Of a stretch of DNA of 64,000 nt, positions 47,101 through 59,994 are shown piece by piece (positions within the stretch are counted from its first letter, which is position 1; each line of letters opens with the position of its first letter). Source of the DNA: Istiophorus platypterus (Eukaryota; Chordata; Actinopteri; Istiophoriformes; Istiophoridae); contig CM029111.1 of assembly GCA_016859345.1 (NCBI GenBank), positions 15,605,214-15,669,213 of the forward strand, given 5' to 3'. The position numbers and the translations under genes were made by a program. The notes below the pieces were generated by a model. It searched no databases. It saw only the letters and a program-made list of their open reading frames with translations, and had not been told where the DNA came from.

Positions 47101-47362
47101 GAATCCAGTCCAGGGCGGGGGGGGGTTGGGCGCACATGTGCAACGTCGCCCCTCCTCGCCGGTTTCCTCCTCGCCCCCGTTGTTCAGCCGGCTGGAGGAG
47201 GAGGAGGAGGAGAAGAGACGAGCCGAGAAGAATGAGGGGACGCAGAGGAGGAAGAGGAGCTCTCCTCTTCACTGTGCACCATCAAAAGCCCGCCGCTGTC
47301 TGCCATCACTGTAGTTTGAAACCTCTGTCTGCCGAGGCACACTCAGACACACACCTGCTTCA

Positions 47363-47386
47363 GACACACACACACACACACACACA
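47363..47386. repeat. (CA)n microsatellite
   Basis: Twelve CA units. Confidence 0.95.
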
Positions 47387-48471
47387 GGTGCATGAACAAA
47401 CAAATATACCCACTTACGCTGCACGTGAGCATACATGTGCAGACTCACACACATGAAAGCTCTCACAGAGACTAGATGAGCAAGAGGGATCAAAGAAAGG
47501 AACAATGCCCCCCCCCCTTATCTCCATGATAAAGGCTGATCCTTTACGTCCCATCGTATGGACAAGGACACAATTGGTTTCATTGTCGTCAGTGGATCAG
47601 AGAGAATGGAAGAGGCGACGTGGTGGGAGATAAATCCGCATATTACTGAAAGATGGGAGAGGGAGAGAGAGAGAGAGAGACCATATGGAGATACAGTAGA
47701 TGGAAAGATTTCAAACAGAGCACGAGATGAAAGTCGGCAAGCTACACTGCGTCTTTAATTACACCATCGCATCAACGGCAGGCGCCTACTGTATTCGGGG
47801 AGCAAATTTAGGATGAGGAGAGAGTGACAGGAAACTTCCTCAAGTCGTGTCAAGACCCCCCCCCCAAAAAAAAACCCAAAAACAAACAAACAAGCAAAAA
47901 AAACAGTAGCACCACTGTTTGATTCCTCTCCCACTGGAAAGCTCCAGAACGGCGGCAGCTTCTGCAACCCTGTGGATTACGGTTCTGCAGAGCAAGTAAA
48001 GTAATGCGCCCTTAGCCTCAATAACTTGGGCTGTCACTGACAATATGCCGCCCGATGCATCAAAGAGAACCCAGGGGGACACCGAAGTCCCCCCCCCCCC
48101 ATCTCTGTCTCACACACACACACACACACAAACATACACACTATAAAACATTTCCAACATTTTCACCCCCACCTCCCCAAAAAAAGAAAAAAGGAAACGG
48201 ATGCTGTGTGTTCTAGAAAAAACACGGACGCGACACATATCGGCGCTTGAATGTTTAATGAGACGGTGACAATGCATTCGCGGTTATGAAAGGTGACAAG
48301 ACAGTTTTTAACATGGGACAGACGGCGACGGAGATTTTCGCTCCGTTCCCCGACGCCGGACATGTGCTGTCGTGGGGTTGTGTGATTTTATGGCCTCGCA
48401 CGTGGGTGATTGTGTTTGTGTGTGTGTGTTTAAGACTCCCTTTAAAGGCCCTGGGTAGTCACCAGCGATGT

Positions 48472-48472
<1 letters not shown>

Positions 48473-48513
<41 letters not shown>
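48473..48513. repeat. (AT)n microsatellite
   Basis: About 20 AT units. Confidence 0.97.
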
Positions 48514-48518
<5 letters not shown>

Positions 48519-49074
48519 AACCAAGCAGAAGGCATTGTGTTGGAAAGCACAGCCTGAGGAGCTGCAGTTGCTTATTTGATGTGCACATCTCTCGTTGCCG
48601 GGTTGACCCAGATGCTGCCTCCAACCTTGACTCACACACATCTTCAAATAGCATCCGGCCGACACGGGCGCCGCACACCAGGGCTCCATTTGCATGAATT
48701 AGTGCCAAAACGAGTGGCTGAATAATCGATTAGTCGATTTCGTCATTTGCGACGTGAAAAACACCAACCGCTGGACGGTCGTTTATAATACGGAGAGTTG
48801 CTCACTGTTCTCCGACTGTAGTTTTTTGGACTATTTGTCAGACTCGGTTAACAGTTTTTGGGCCTCGTAGGCTTCGCATGTGTGGTGATTTTTTGGCATC
48901 TAAATAATTATTCAAGTAAAGAAAATATCCCGGGGACATACTGTACAAACGCTTTTGGTCTCACAAGCAATTAAGATCGAAATTACTGAGAAGCGGTTTA
49001 CCAACAAGTCAAGAAAATAATATTTACATAGGACGACACTTAAACAAAAACATACCTATGCCTAATGTTCATGT

Positions 49075-49962
49075 TATCGACTTATTGTGCAATATACAGA
49101 CGTGACCGTCAATCATTTTTGACCTCGATATTGCCCGGTGTGTTTATGTCTATATCTATTTTACATAAGAATGTCACCAGCATCTTAGCCGACACGGTGC
49201 CAGAATTAACAGCAGGGTTTTCACGGCGCTTAAGCCGAATGAACAGAAGGAAAAATATGCCACGTTTTTGCCGCCATTTGTGGTCGCGCTGTTTCCACGG
49301 GGCGGGGTTCACACACACACACACATATATGACAACAGCGAACCAGGTGAGGTGACGGTAACTTGTTACCGGGGCCGACGGCCGCTTTTCCCGACGACTG
49401 CCTAATTGCGGCTGGAAAGTTTGGCGGAACGACTCCGAGCGAACTCGGTTTCAAAGCTTCACTCCACTGCTCCGGTGTGGGAACAGGTTTGGACTTTAAG
49501 CCAAACGAGAGAGGAGAAGCCCATTAACGCCAACACGCCGGTTTCTCGACTCTGTTTGGAAACAGTGGCAGCACATCAGTATATTAGCTGTTGAGGAATG
49601 AGCGACTCTCTGTGCCCCTGTGCCAAATGTTTAATATTCATTTAGGTGCAATTCTTGTTAACAGAGTCAGGGAATCCATTTTATATATTGTTTTTAGTGT
49701 GTGGTTTTATTTATATTTAATTTATATGGGATGTTATCGTATTTTTTCCACTCTGCATTTCCAATTTCTCTTTGAAAGGGTGTAATGTATCATTATGCCA
49801 TTATATTACCATTACATCAGTGGCATTAAATGCTCTTAAGATAATAATCACAGCTATCGCAGTTATTTCTGGGTGGATACAGCATCCACCAAGCTGTTGT
49901 CTCGACAGACTGTGAGTGTCTGTATCCGTGAGGGTGTTTATACTGGTGAATGGACTCAAATG
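49075..49962 (+). repeat. Dispersed repeat, copy B (inverted partner of 39788-40659)
   Basis: 888 bp, plus orientation, beginning TATCGACTTATTGTGCAATA. Contains a short ACACACACAC stretch shared with copy A. The 8.4 kb between the copies is unrelated intron DNA. Confidence 0.88.
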
Positions 49963-50853
49963 TAGTCATGCAGTCCGACAGTAGTAGTTACCCTGATAGA
50001 CCCAGTCCGACCAAAACTCAATATACAGCTCTGAGCTCTGACTGTTATAACCTCTGCAGCCTCTGGACACGTCATTACCCAGGTCACTGGCTGGTCCTTC
50101 GCTCAACTTCCTCAACGTGTGCTGTCACCACAAAAAAAAAAAAAAGTAATTCCAGGTTCAGGGAATGCTGTTTCCACTTTTTTTCTCCCACACACACACA
50201 CACACAGTCAAAACCCGATCCCCGCCGTCCGTCTCCAGGAGGTCGGGGCCTGGGGAGGTGTGCGTGGAACAGAAACCACTCTCCTACATTACGCCCATCC
50301 ATCATTCGCCTCTGGCTCGGCCATCAGCGCGAGGAATCAGTTGGCTGCACCTCGAGTCGCTTCGGTTCCACGTCCACGTCACCTCCCTCTCTACGGAGAG
50401 GAGTGTGTGTGAGTGTGTAGAACGGTTAGAGTTATGGCGCAAGGGTTTCCGAGCACAAGGACAGGTATATGACTCCAGCTTAGCGAAGCCTATGGAGATT
50501 GTGCCCCCCCCCCCCACCACCACCACCTGGAATACTGACATTTACTCCGTGATTTATCTCCATCTCTTTGAAGGTGCACACGAGGTGCTCTTCAATAAGC
50601 TGGGCAGACGCCTGGGGAGGAGAGGGCAGCCACATCAGTCACTCGCGGCAGATGAAAAAGGCTTTAGCAGTCAGACGCCCAAGAGCAGATAGGAAGGGGG
50701 GGGTTGGGGGGGGCTCACCGCAACGGCCGGATGTCAATCGAATGACTGCCTCAGGCCCGAGGTTCCCTACGACGACTTAAATTTGTATTCATTTTGGTCA
50801 AATGTAGCAGACGGTTACATTTAACAGATCATTCATCCATGTGGGCTGTTGGA

Positions 50854-50895
50854 TGTGTGTGGTTGTGTGTGTGTGTGTGTTTGTGTGTGTGTGTG
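50854..50895. repeat. (GT)n microsatellite with trailing G run
   Basis: Imperfect GT repeat; a G run follows, and a second G run of about 18 lies at 50959-50976. Confidence 0.95.
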
Positions 50896-51478
50896 GGGGG
50901 GGGAGAACTGGAGCGAAGGAAAAATGAACATCTGTATGTTTGCTGCTGCTGTGAGACGGGGGGGGGGGGGGGGGGGTTCAGCCAACAACCATGTATAAAC
51001 GCCACAGTGTGCGGAGGCATCGCAAGCGTGTGTGCGCGTCCGCGATATGTCCGTAGGTGAGCGCCAGACGGAGGCAGCGTGCGCCTCGCACGCTCTGCAA
51101 AGTGTGTGTTCAAGCTGCTCCCCCTGTAGGGCGCAGCCGCAGGGGCCGCGGCCGGGGGGGAGCACACGCGTCCGCCGGATCCACGGCGAAAGGTCGGGAC
51201 GATCCCGGCGGAGCCGCCGGGCCACATCTTATTCCTATTAGCGTCTTGAAAATATACTGCAAGGGGGTTGGGGGGGAGGTGTGTGGGGGGGCTCGAGCGT
51301 GGGCAGTAATGACGCCCGGCCCGGGCAGGTGAGTCATGGTGTGGGGTTGCTCGGGGACCGATCAAGTCAGAGCTGATTTAATAGAGGCGCGGCTTCTCCC
51401 CGCTGATCCATAGCTCTTTGTTATTAGTATGATGTCAGAGAGACGGCTCGCTGGAGCGTCTCCATCGGTGGCGGTCGG

Positions 51479-51480
<2 letters not shown>

Positions 51481-51511
<31 letters not shown>

Positions 51512-51522
51512 GGGGGGGGGGG
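51481..51522. repeat. (GT)n-(G)n compound repeat
   Basis: Fourteen GT units running straight into about 13 G. Confidence 0.96.
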
Positions 51523-52333
51523 TCGTATGATTCGTTCCATGTGTGATGGTTCCAGCTGACTCACTGAGTTTGGCGTGTAGTCACACACAAATACACATGC
51601 GCACACACACACACACAAACAAACAAAGGATAGGTCCAGGCCCCCCAAGGAGAGGTTAAAGAGGGGTTGCGATCCGGGGGGGGGGGGCTCGGGGGGTGTT
51701 TCAGAGTCTTCATCGGGTGGATCAGCGTCGGCCGGGACGCACAAAACCCCAAACACCCGAACGCCGACCCCCCTTCCCGTGATCGGATCGAATCCCACGC
51801 TTGGGCACGGAAACCATCGAGATATCATTTCGTCGAGACGCACTGAAATGTCAATAGATGCCCGGGGACGCGACCCCCCCCCAACCACAAATACACTGAC
51901 TCACTCACCGGTAATTGCCTGGGTTGTTTTTCCAGCAGTTGTTTGTCTGATGCGCTCAACGGGGGACGTGCCGTGAAACACGTGGGAATACGGGAAGTGA
52001 ATTGAACGGTACATGTGGTTAAGACAAGGTCAAGGCAGGGTGGGGTGGGGGGGGGTCGTTGGTTTATTTTAACGCATTGTTGGAGACGCAATGCAGCTCC
52101 GTGTGCAGCAGGTGGGCTCTGGCGTCCATCCTTAACGCACCCCCACTCCACTGCATGGCCTTCGCTTCAAGGAACCCCCCCCCCCCCAGTCTCTCTCGAT
52201 TGAGGGGGGGGGGGGTACTGACGGCAGAGAGTAGCAGCTGCACACATGAACAAACACACACAAACACAAAACCGGAGTTGTGGAAGTGGTCAGTGACAGG
52301 TTTTGTCATTCACACAAAAAAACAACAATATCT

Positions 52334-52342
52334 TGTGTGTGT

Positions 52343-52425
<83 letters not shown>

Positions 52426-52426
52426 C
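52334..52426. repeat. (GT)n microsatellite
   Basis: About 93 bases of GT with CT and TT interruptions. Confidence 0.97.
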
Positions 52427-54811
52427 ACCTGTTTTTAAGGGGTAGGTCACTACGCAGAATGATTCAAAATGTACAACGTTACGCGGTATAACAGGAGCAA
52501 AGGATTCCCATCCTGTTTTCTTTTGTGCAATGACGCACAAAACAACTGCAACAGCAGCAAATACTCAGTACACAGATTAACTATCTAACGGTGGAGGCTA
52601 CACACACACACTCACTCAGACACACACACACACATACCCACAGGTGGATGAGCGGATTAAGGACATGAATCCCCAGGTGAAGGGGGATCTGTTAAGCTTA
52701 ATTACTCCAACAGGACGTCCCCCTATTAGAGCGCGTCCCGGCGAGAGTGGCGAGAGCACAGACGCGAACCGTTTCTCCCCGAAAACAATGACAGAATTTA
52801 ATTAACTGTGAGATTCAACTGCAGGGAAAATTTATGCCACTTTACGCGATAATCCGCTTTCCCTGAGAAGAAAAAAAAAATTCTCAACAGGATTATCAAT
52901 GGGAGATGGAGCAAAGAGTTGGCGGCGGGAATGGGAACCGGGCTCGGCGGCGGCGGCCGGGGGGGGGGGGTTGTTCAGTGTCCACCATTAGTGGGAAAAC
53001 TCGTGGCTGGGTTCCCGCCTCCTGCCCTGTACAGAGAACGTAAAAACGTTGCCCTCCATTTAGCAAGGTGCCAATAAAACGTTGCTGCTATTTATGTTGT
53101 GTCTGCCGCGACGGCCTCGCCTCGTCAGGCATTACCCCGCAAACGGAGTCGCGTTCAGGGTGAAACCGCGGCGGCGAGTTTTGCCGCAGTAGCGCTCGAC
53201 GCCCTCGGGAGAGAGCGTCCGACAACGGGGCCGTCGTGGCCCGGCTGCCTGGCAACGCCGCTCCCCTGCGTCTACACCGCTGCTCCCATTGTGAGATGGT
53301 TTTTGAGACCGAACAGCGCCGCTGTAATAACAGATAAGCCGTCATCACCGCTATGTCAGTAATAACCAAGAGTCTTTGCAAAGAGCTGTGCCCCGGTTGG
53401 GGGGGGGGGCTGATGCCGTATCACTGCCTCTCAGTTTGAATGACAAGTCTGCCAGGAAGCAGGGCGGCGAGGAATCCATCAGGGCCGGCGGGGAGACGGC
53501 AGGGAGACGGCGGGGAGACGCCGTGCTTTGGCAGCGCGGGCCCCTGATTTTCAATTACAGTAGTGGATTAATAGCGCTCGGCACACCCAGGTGTTGCCTG
53601 TGATTAACTCATCCACAATAGCCTGCATAATGACACCTGTTCCACCCGGCGCCTCGCGGCGGCGTGCCCAGGTTAGCACACACAGTTAGCGAGGAAGGGA
53701 CCGTGTGATGAGGAGGAGGATGAGGGGGGGTTATCATGGAAATGAGTTGTAATGAGTTGTAAAAAAAACAAAAAACACACACATGTCACTCGAGGAAGCC
53801 TGCAGCTTCACAACTCGCCTCATTTGAACACGTGTTGACAGTGAGGAAGAGGGAAGAAGAGGCAATCGGAAACCAAATTTGCGGGGGCCTGTAATGGGCC
53901 GACGTCCTACAGCGTCTCGGCCCGGTTAAAGCCCCCGTCCCGCGAAATGGCCCCTTCAAAGACTCCCCCTAAATCGAGTCGATGAGTCAGCCGCAAGTGG
54001 ACGGACACGCAGTTTAAGCGCTGGTGGCCAATCCTGTTAACGCGGAGGCCGAGTGCAGCTCCATTATTTCGGAGCAATAAATACATTTTCAATTAGCTGG
54101 CGGTGGTGGTGGCGACGGTGGGGGGGGCATCACACAGCGGTCCGGGGCATCGCTCGTTTAAACGACTCTTAACCAATCGCCCCCGGTGCTCGGGGGCCGC
54201 TCCGACTTTTACCCGCCGTCTTCGGATCAAACTGCACTAGGGAAGCACGAGGGTAATGAAACTTCACCGTGTGCAGGGACAGACGGGTGTAAACCAGCGT
54301 AATGGACCCGGCGAGATCCGCGTAAGTTATGGCTTATTTCACTTTAATTTTATGACTTCTGAGAGCAGCCAAATGAGGATCCCGAACCCTTGACCCCGTC
54401 CTCTCCGGAGAAATGAAGGGTCTTATTGGAGGGAAAAGTAAAAACAAGTGTGGATGTCGAACTCTCCTATTCACATAATAACATAAATTAAACCCCGTTT
54501 CTAATCCTCTGTATTAAAAACCATTAATAGCCGACCGGCGAACACAACATTCAACAGTCCAATCTTTAAACTGAAAGTCAGCAAAGACCATCAAAACAAG
54601 GACCTAGATCTATTAAGTCATACAATGAAATGAAGCCGTCTTGTTGTCAGCAGAGATAACAGTTGTCTTTTATTACCCCTGGGTCAGATAAGAAACCATC
54701 AAAGAGACGGGTCCTTCAGATTCACGAAGCACAAAGGAGATTTAAAAAAATAAGAAAGGAGCCTGCCTTAAAAAGAAAAGCAGACAAAGGCTGTAAACAC
54801 CGACAACCGAG

Positions 54812-54838
54812 ACGGCGGCGGCGGCGGCGGCGGCGGCG
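54812..54838. repeat. (CGG)n trinucleotide repeat
   Basis: About nine CGG units in intron 1. Confidence 0.95.
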
Positions 54839-55390
54839 CTCTTGTAAACGCCGCTTGTCCGACGCGTGAGCCGAGCGAACGAACCAGCCTGTGATTGATG
54901 CCACTTATATCCGTCCTCCCCTGAAAAAAAAAAAAAATAGAAAGAAATTTTTTTAAAAATCACGCTGTGCATGGCGTGAAATGAACCCGGGCCCCGATTT
55001 ATGACACCTGAACGCTGTTATGAAAAATGATTTCCAAAAAAAAAAAAAAAGGAGGTTCCAAGGTTTTCGGATGAACGAAAGGGAGGGAGGAAGGAAGGAA
55101 GAGGGGGACAAACAATAATTGAATTTTTCAAGGATAAATGTTGGCACGCTAAACCGCGTTGGCTGCGGCTCGCCGTAGGGCCCTTTCTGAACGAGCATGG
55201 TAATGAAGAAGAATACAAAACAGACAGAGGGGGCCAAGATTTGCATCTACCGCGCTACGCCGCGACGCCGCGTGTCGAATCCGGCCCGCCGACGCCGCGT
55301 ATATTCAATCAAGCCCGGCACGCCACGCCGCAGAGCGGAAGAAAGGGCGGACGTAGACGGAAGCAGGGCGAAGGAACGCGAAGGGGTTAA

Positions 55391-55395
<5 letters not shown>

Positions 55396-55423
<28 letters not shown>
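55396..55423. repeat. (GA)n microsatellite
   Basis: About 14 GA units. Confidence 0.96.
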
Positions 55424-55429
<6 letters not shown>

Positions 55430-57589
55430 TAAAAAGGCCTTCGAGTCGTGACGTCAGATTAGTGTCAAGGTGGATTCAGTGGGTTGTCTTTTCATTACCG
55501 GGATGCATTCAGGGCTCGGAGCTGTTTGGAGAGAAGAAAGGAAAAAAAAAAAAGGAGTGAAGGCAATCAGCGGAGAGCGGCATCAATCATCCCGACGCCT
55601 CGTGGCGATTTCAGCTCCCGGCGGCGGCAGGCGCTACAGCGTGCCGGCCGCGTTCGTCCGGGAAAGTCGAAAAGCGGCACGGCGCCGTACCCTTTCACCC
55701 CGCCAACAGCGATAAATAGGTTCTTACCCGGGGTGTTGCCCGGGTAAGACGCCTCCCCGCATTGACAAAGGACTTAAGGTCCCACCCAGATTAGTCAAAC
55801 CATACTGTGCTACCACCTTTAGCCTGTAGGCAAAACAAGAGGCTGACGGTTGCAGTGAGATGCAGAGATTATAAAGCGGGAGAAGTCGATGGTACAAGAG
55901 CTGAAATAGAAGAGCCCTCCAGGAAGTAAAACACCGCATCTTCAGGCAGCACCTGGGGGGGTAACATTTCCCAGCGTGTGTTGGGCGCCGTGACGGGCTG
56001 ACCCCCATCATGGCGCACACCAGCTGTGCTCGCGGCGGCGGCAGGTGTTACTAATGACACCGACAATGGCTCAGGAAGCCATGGCAGCGTGGCGGGGCGC
56101 CGGCACGCACCAGGGCCACCCCCCGCAAAGGTAAATTGGGATTCTGTCATCATCCCTTTCATTATTTATACCTGCGCTCCCTCTGCTGTGACATGTCAAA
56201 ATGTCTTCCGTGAAAAATGCCTATCGATCCGGCCTCGGAGTGAACACTGACGGCGGAGGAAAATTAAACTTTCGCCATTCGGGGGGAAAAGGGAATTCGC
56301 CCCCGGGTTCCGGCAATTTTCGCGACCGGGACGACCGCTGGAGAAAGCACAGGTCGTGGAAACAGAAACTGGGCAGTTTAACCCCATCAAAACAGCTGAT
56401 TTTTTTTTGTGCTACTTCCACAGTATCAGAACTCTACTTTTGTGAGAGTAATAAAAAAACCTGTGGAGGATAAGATGGATCAAAACCAACGGCAAACAAC
56501 TTGGCGTAGAAAGAGGAAACCACGAGGGCGTAGCGCGATGTCACACCGCGAATACGGCTCTCGTCATTTTCGTGCCATGCGATTACCGGGGACTTTGCGA
56601 CATATTACCACACGACCCCGACCCCCCCCCCCCCCCCCCGCCGTACGCGGCAGGACGATCGATGCCGGAGAGGCCGTACTCGCTGCACAGCGGCGGGGAC
56701 GTTAGTCGGTGATCCTGAGGCCGATCATACAGCCTGACCGCCGCATGCAGAGAGGCCGAGTTAACTTCTGACTGCCCTTGAAAGCTGGCAGCCGGTACGC
56801 CGCGCTGCCCCGATGGCGGGCTGCATGAGAGCAGCTGTAAAAGGCCAGAATTCCCAGGCTATTAAGCCCCCTGAGCTCTGGAGTTCGCAGAATGTTGGAC
56901 TCTGTATATTTTGGGTTGTGGACAGGCCACAAAGCAGCCACAGAGCCCCCCCGGCCCCTCGTTCCCTCATCAGCAATGGGCTACGTTGGCCCGGGGAAGG
57001 TTTTTTTTGTTTTTTTGGTTAAATTGCCCTCTCAGAGAAACAGCAGGGCCGCGTCCGTTCGGCAACGTCCTCCCTTTAGACGGCCGGATCGCTGCGGAAA
57101 TAAACAGGACATTGCTAGAAGAAAATAACGGTTTTCCAGCAGGCCATCGCGGCTCTAAGAGGTTGGCACGCTGGGTTAACCTACTTAGGAAAAAAAAAAA
57201 GCTTCTAAGTGGACGAGGACGCATCCAGTGAAGAAAATAGACCAAAAAAAACCTGTGCCAAAATCGAGCCAAAGCAGGTTCTACCTGCGGAGTATAAAAA
57301 AAAATAGATGAAAGCTCTCTATTACTGCTTGGATTCAGTTCATCTTTGGATCAGTGCTTCTCTCAAGGCTGTATGAAGAATACAAGAAATGTTCATTTAC
57401 AGACTGAAGACGAAGCCTGGCTGGTTTCAAACGTTACTCCGTCCAGGGTCAACAGGGTCAAACGAGGCCATGGCGGGAAGACAGGAAGGACTTAACGTAT
57501 TTTGAGGGGGCCACCAAAGACTAGCAGCCATCTGTGATCTCTAAGGACCCCCCCCCCCAGAGGGGTTTAACTCGGCTCGGTCAACGCCT

Positions 57590-57643
57590 CGCCCCACCCA
57601 CTGTCCCGCCCGCTGCCCCGCCCGCTGCCCCGCCCGCTGCCCC
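57590..57643. repeat. 12-bp GC-rich tandem repeat
   Basis: Four units of CCCGCTGCCCCG. Confidence 0.93.
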
Positions 57644-57739
57644 TTCGCCTGTAAATGTCTGTGAGAATTTCCCAACCAGGGACTATAAAGGCTAAAGTCT
57701 AAAGTGTTGAACAGGTGAGAAGGAACAAACTGCTCTTAC

Positions 57740-57791
57740 CTGATATGGTCCCAGATGATTTTTGATTTGATGGAAAGAAGAGGATCCACAT
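57740..57791 (-). other. Possible alternative first coding exon in intron 1 (weak)
   Basis: On the minus strand an ATG at 57789-57791 opens 17 codons and ends ACC ATA TCA G at a strong donor (gtaaga, starting 57739). It leaves in phase 1, the phase exon 2 needs, so it would read MWILFFPSNQKSSGTISG into KVLNTD. A pyrimidine-rich stretch precedes it. No homology supports it; chance is a fair explanation. Confidence 0.2.
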
Positions 57792-59640
57792 AAAAAAAAG
57801 AAAAAGAGAGAAGAAAAGAAAATTAGGGTCAGTCGTCAGATAGAAGTTTGATTTTGACATTTGCTTCATGAGTTACAACCTCACAGATCTCGGCTATTGA
57901 TTTCAAATGCAAAAAATGCAAAAAAACAAAGTCAGGACATTCACGCAAACAATCTCAAGATCATACTTGAAGCAGCCCCCCCCCCGACTCAACAAGCACC
58001 ATTCATATTCACAGCTCTAAACTGGCGGGCTGCCTTCGACTGAGTGGGAGCGCGCAGGTGAAATAACGAAGGTGCCCCGTAGAACCTGCCGCGTCAGAAT
58101 CAATTCAGGCTACGTGTGGGGACATAAAGCATTTTTTAATGGCACCAGACCGAATCAGCAACAGTCACCTTGAGACGCTCAACTTTCAGCTGAGGCGCCG
58201 GAAACTGCGACTTCTTCCTGGCCGGGATTTTAGCCGAAACGCCAGCCGGCTTGTGACTGACGCTTACGAGAGGAGAGGCTCCGCTCGTGTGGAGGTGACA
58301 CCAGGGATCTCCATCAACACGGGTAATACACAAGTTACCATCTCTGACACATGCAGCCCCTGGGCGATGACCTCTGTCCGAGTCGGGCGGGTTCTAATCC
58401 TAATATCTGTCGTGTTTGATTATGCAGTGCACCCCCCCCCCCCCCCTTAGGGCCCACGAGCAAGATCAGATATTACTTATCAGCTCTCTCGGAGCCCTGA
58501 GGGGTTCTCTTGATGTTCTCAGAGTCGCAGACAGTTCCCAGAACAATCAGTCAGCCCGCAGACCCCCCCCCCCCCAAAACCAGCGGGCATTCTTCGCAAG
58601 CCGCTAGCTGCCCCCCCCTCAAACCCCAGCCCCCATCCATCTGCCTGCTGTCCCTCACACTCATTAATTCTGCCCGTCCCCCCGTGGCTGCTAGTTGGTG
58701 CGATGTGATTAAGCTCAAACAAACCACCGGCGATAAATGGAAGCCCGAGCCCCTCGGCAGGACGCCGTGGAGAGGCGGTTAAGAAAAAATGCTGACGGAT
58801 GGTTCTGATTACAGGGCGTGAGGGACTGTTTGTCTCCGTGGGCTCCAAGCTGATGATAAACCTGCTCTGGCGGCGGAGAAAACCTGACTTTTGAGGGTTT
58901 TCTTGAAAGGTGCGATGATGCACGGCCACAGAAATGGCTGATGGCAACTGCTTAGAATCTGATTATATTCAAAAACCTGGTTGAAGGTATTTGAATAAAT
59001 GCACGTGTTCCGTATTAAAAACTCACGACCGAGTTAAAGATGCATCAGTCACACAGCCTGTTCGGGTTACAGCGACATCACGTAACGCCTGGATGCTACA
59101 GTAAATCTTAACAGGGGCGGGCTCCTGGGCTTCTAAGTGAGTTAAGCCTCCGATCTCTTGAAATGAGGACCTGTCCCCATCTTGACTTCTGATATACTGC
59201 ATACGTGGTTGTATTACTGACAGGGCCAACCAACCAAAGGCCCAGGGGCCCTCGGGGTCAGGGTCCCCCCTCGGGGTCAGGGTGCCCCCTCGGCGGCAGG
59301 CTCGGTTTGAAAAGCGGCTACAAAGAGACGTGAAACGACAACAGAAAGAGATGAAACGAGTACAAAGAGGCACAAAACAAAACAGCAAACGACCACACTA
59401 TTTCAGTCCAGGGGGTCTTTCCCGTGTTGGGGGGGGGGGGGGGGTCATCTCAGGGCTTTCTTTTACATTTTACCCAGGGACTCCACTGTCTCAAAATCCT
59501 TCCTGTGATAGATATGTAGTATCACATGCAGCCCAAAGCTGAGCGCGACAGCGACATTATGCCTTTTATGTCTCAGTCACTAACCAAGCGTATGGACACA
59601 AGAAGAGTTGACCGAGTTGATCGTCTGAGACACATTCATG

Positions 59641-59691
59641 AATATATATATATATATATATATATTTATATTTTATATATAAATATATTTT
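59641..59691. repeat. AT-rich tract
   Basis: (AT)n followed by TTTATATTTTATATATAAATATATTT, just before a dispersed repeat copy. Confidence 0.95.
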
Positions 59692-59703
59692 GTAAAAAGC
59701 GAT

Positions 59704-59994
59704 GACGGCCTCCATTCTCTCCGAAGGACGAAACTGCCTCTATTCAGCTGCCGTCTTTCAAAAAAGGGAGAGATGCGATACAAAAAAAAAAAGTTTGTGG
59801 AGAATCAATTTAAGTTTCAGGAGGTGATTCACTGCTGCGAAAAACAGACACGCTGAATCAAAGTTTAAGGCGCCGACCCTTGTTGCAGCGAGGGGAAGAT
59901 GTACAGCATCTGTGGCAGCAGCTGCACAGCAGAGGGCGGACAGGCGGTAAGGAAACAGCCAGGAAGTACGTACACCCCAGCTGGGACTGTACCT
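59704..59994 (+). repeat. Dispersed repeat, copy 1 (direct partner of 61571-61866)
   Basis: 291 bp sharing with copy 2 the blocks GACGGCCTCCATTCTC, CAGGAGGTGATTCAC, TGAATCAAAGTTTAA, and ACAGCATCTGTGGCAGCAGC, to CTGTACCT. Non-coding; class unknown. Confidence 0.88.
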
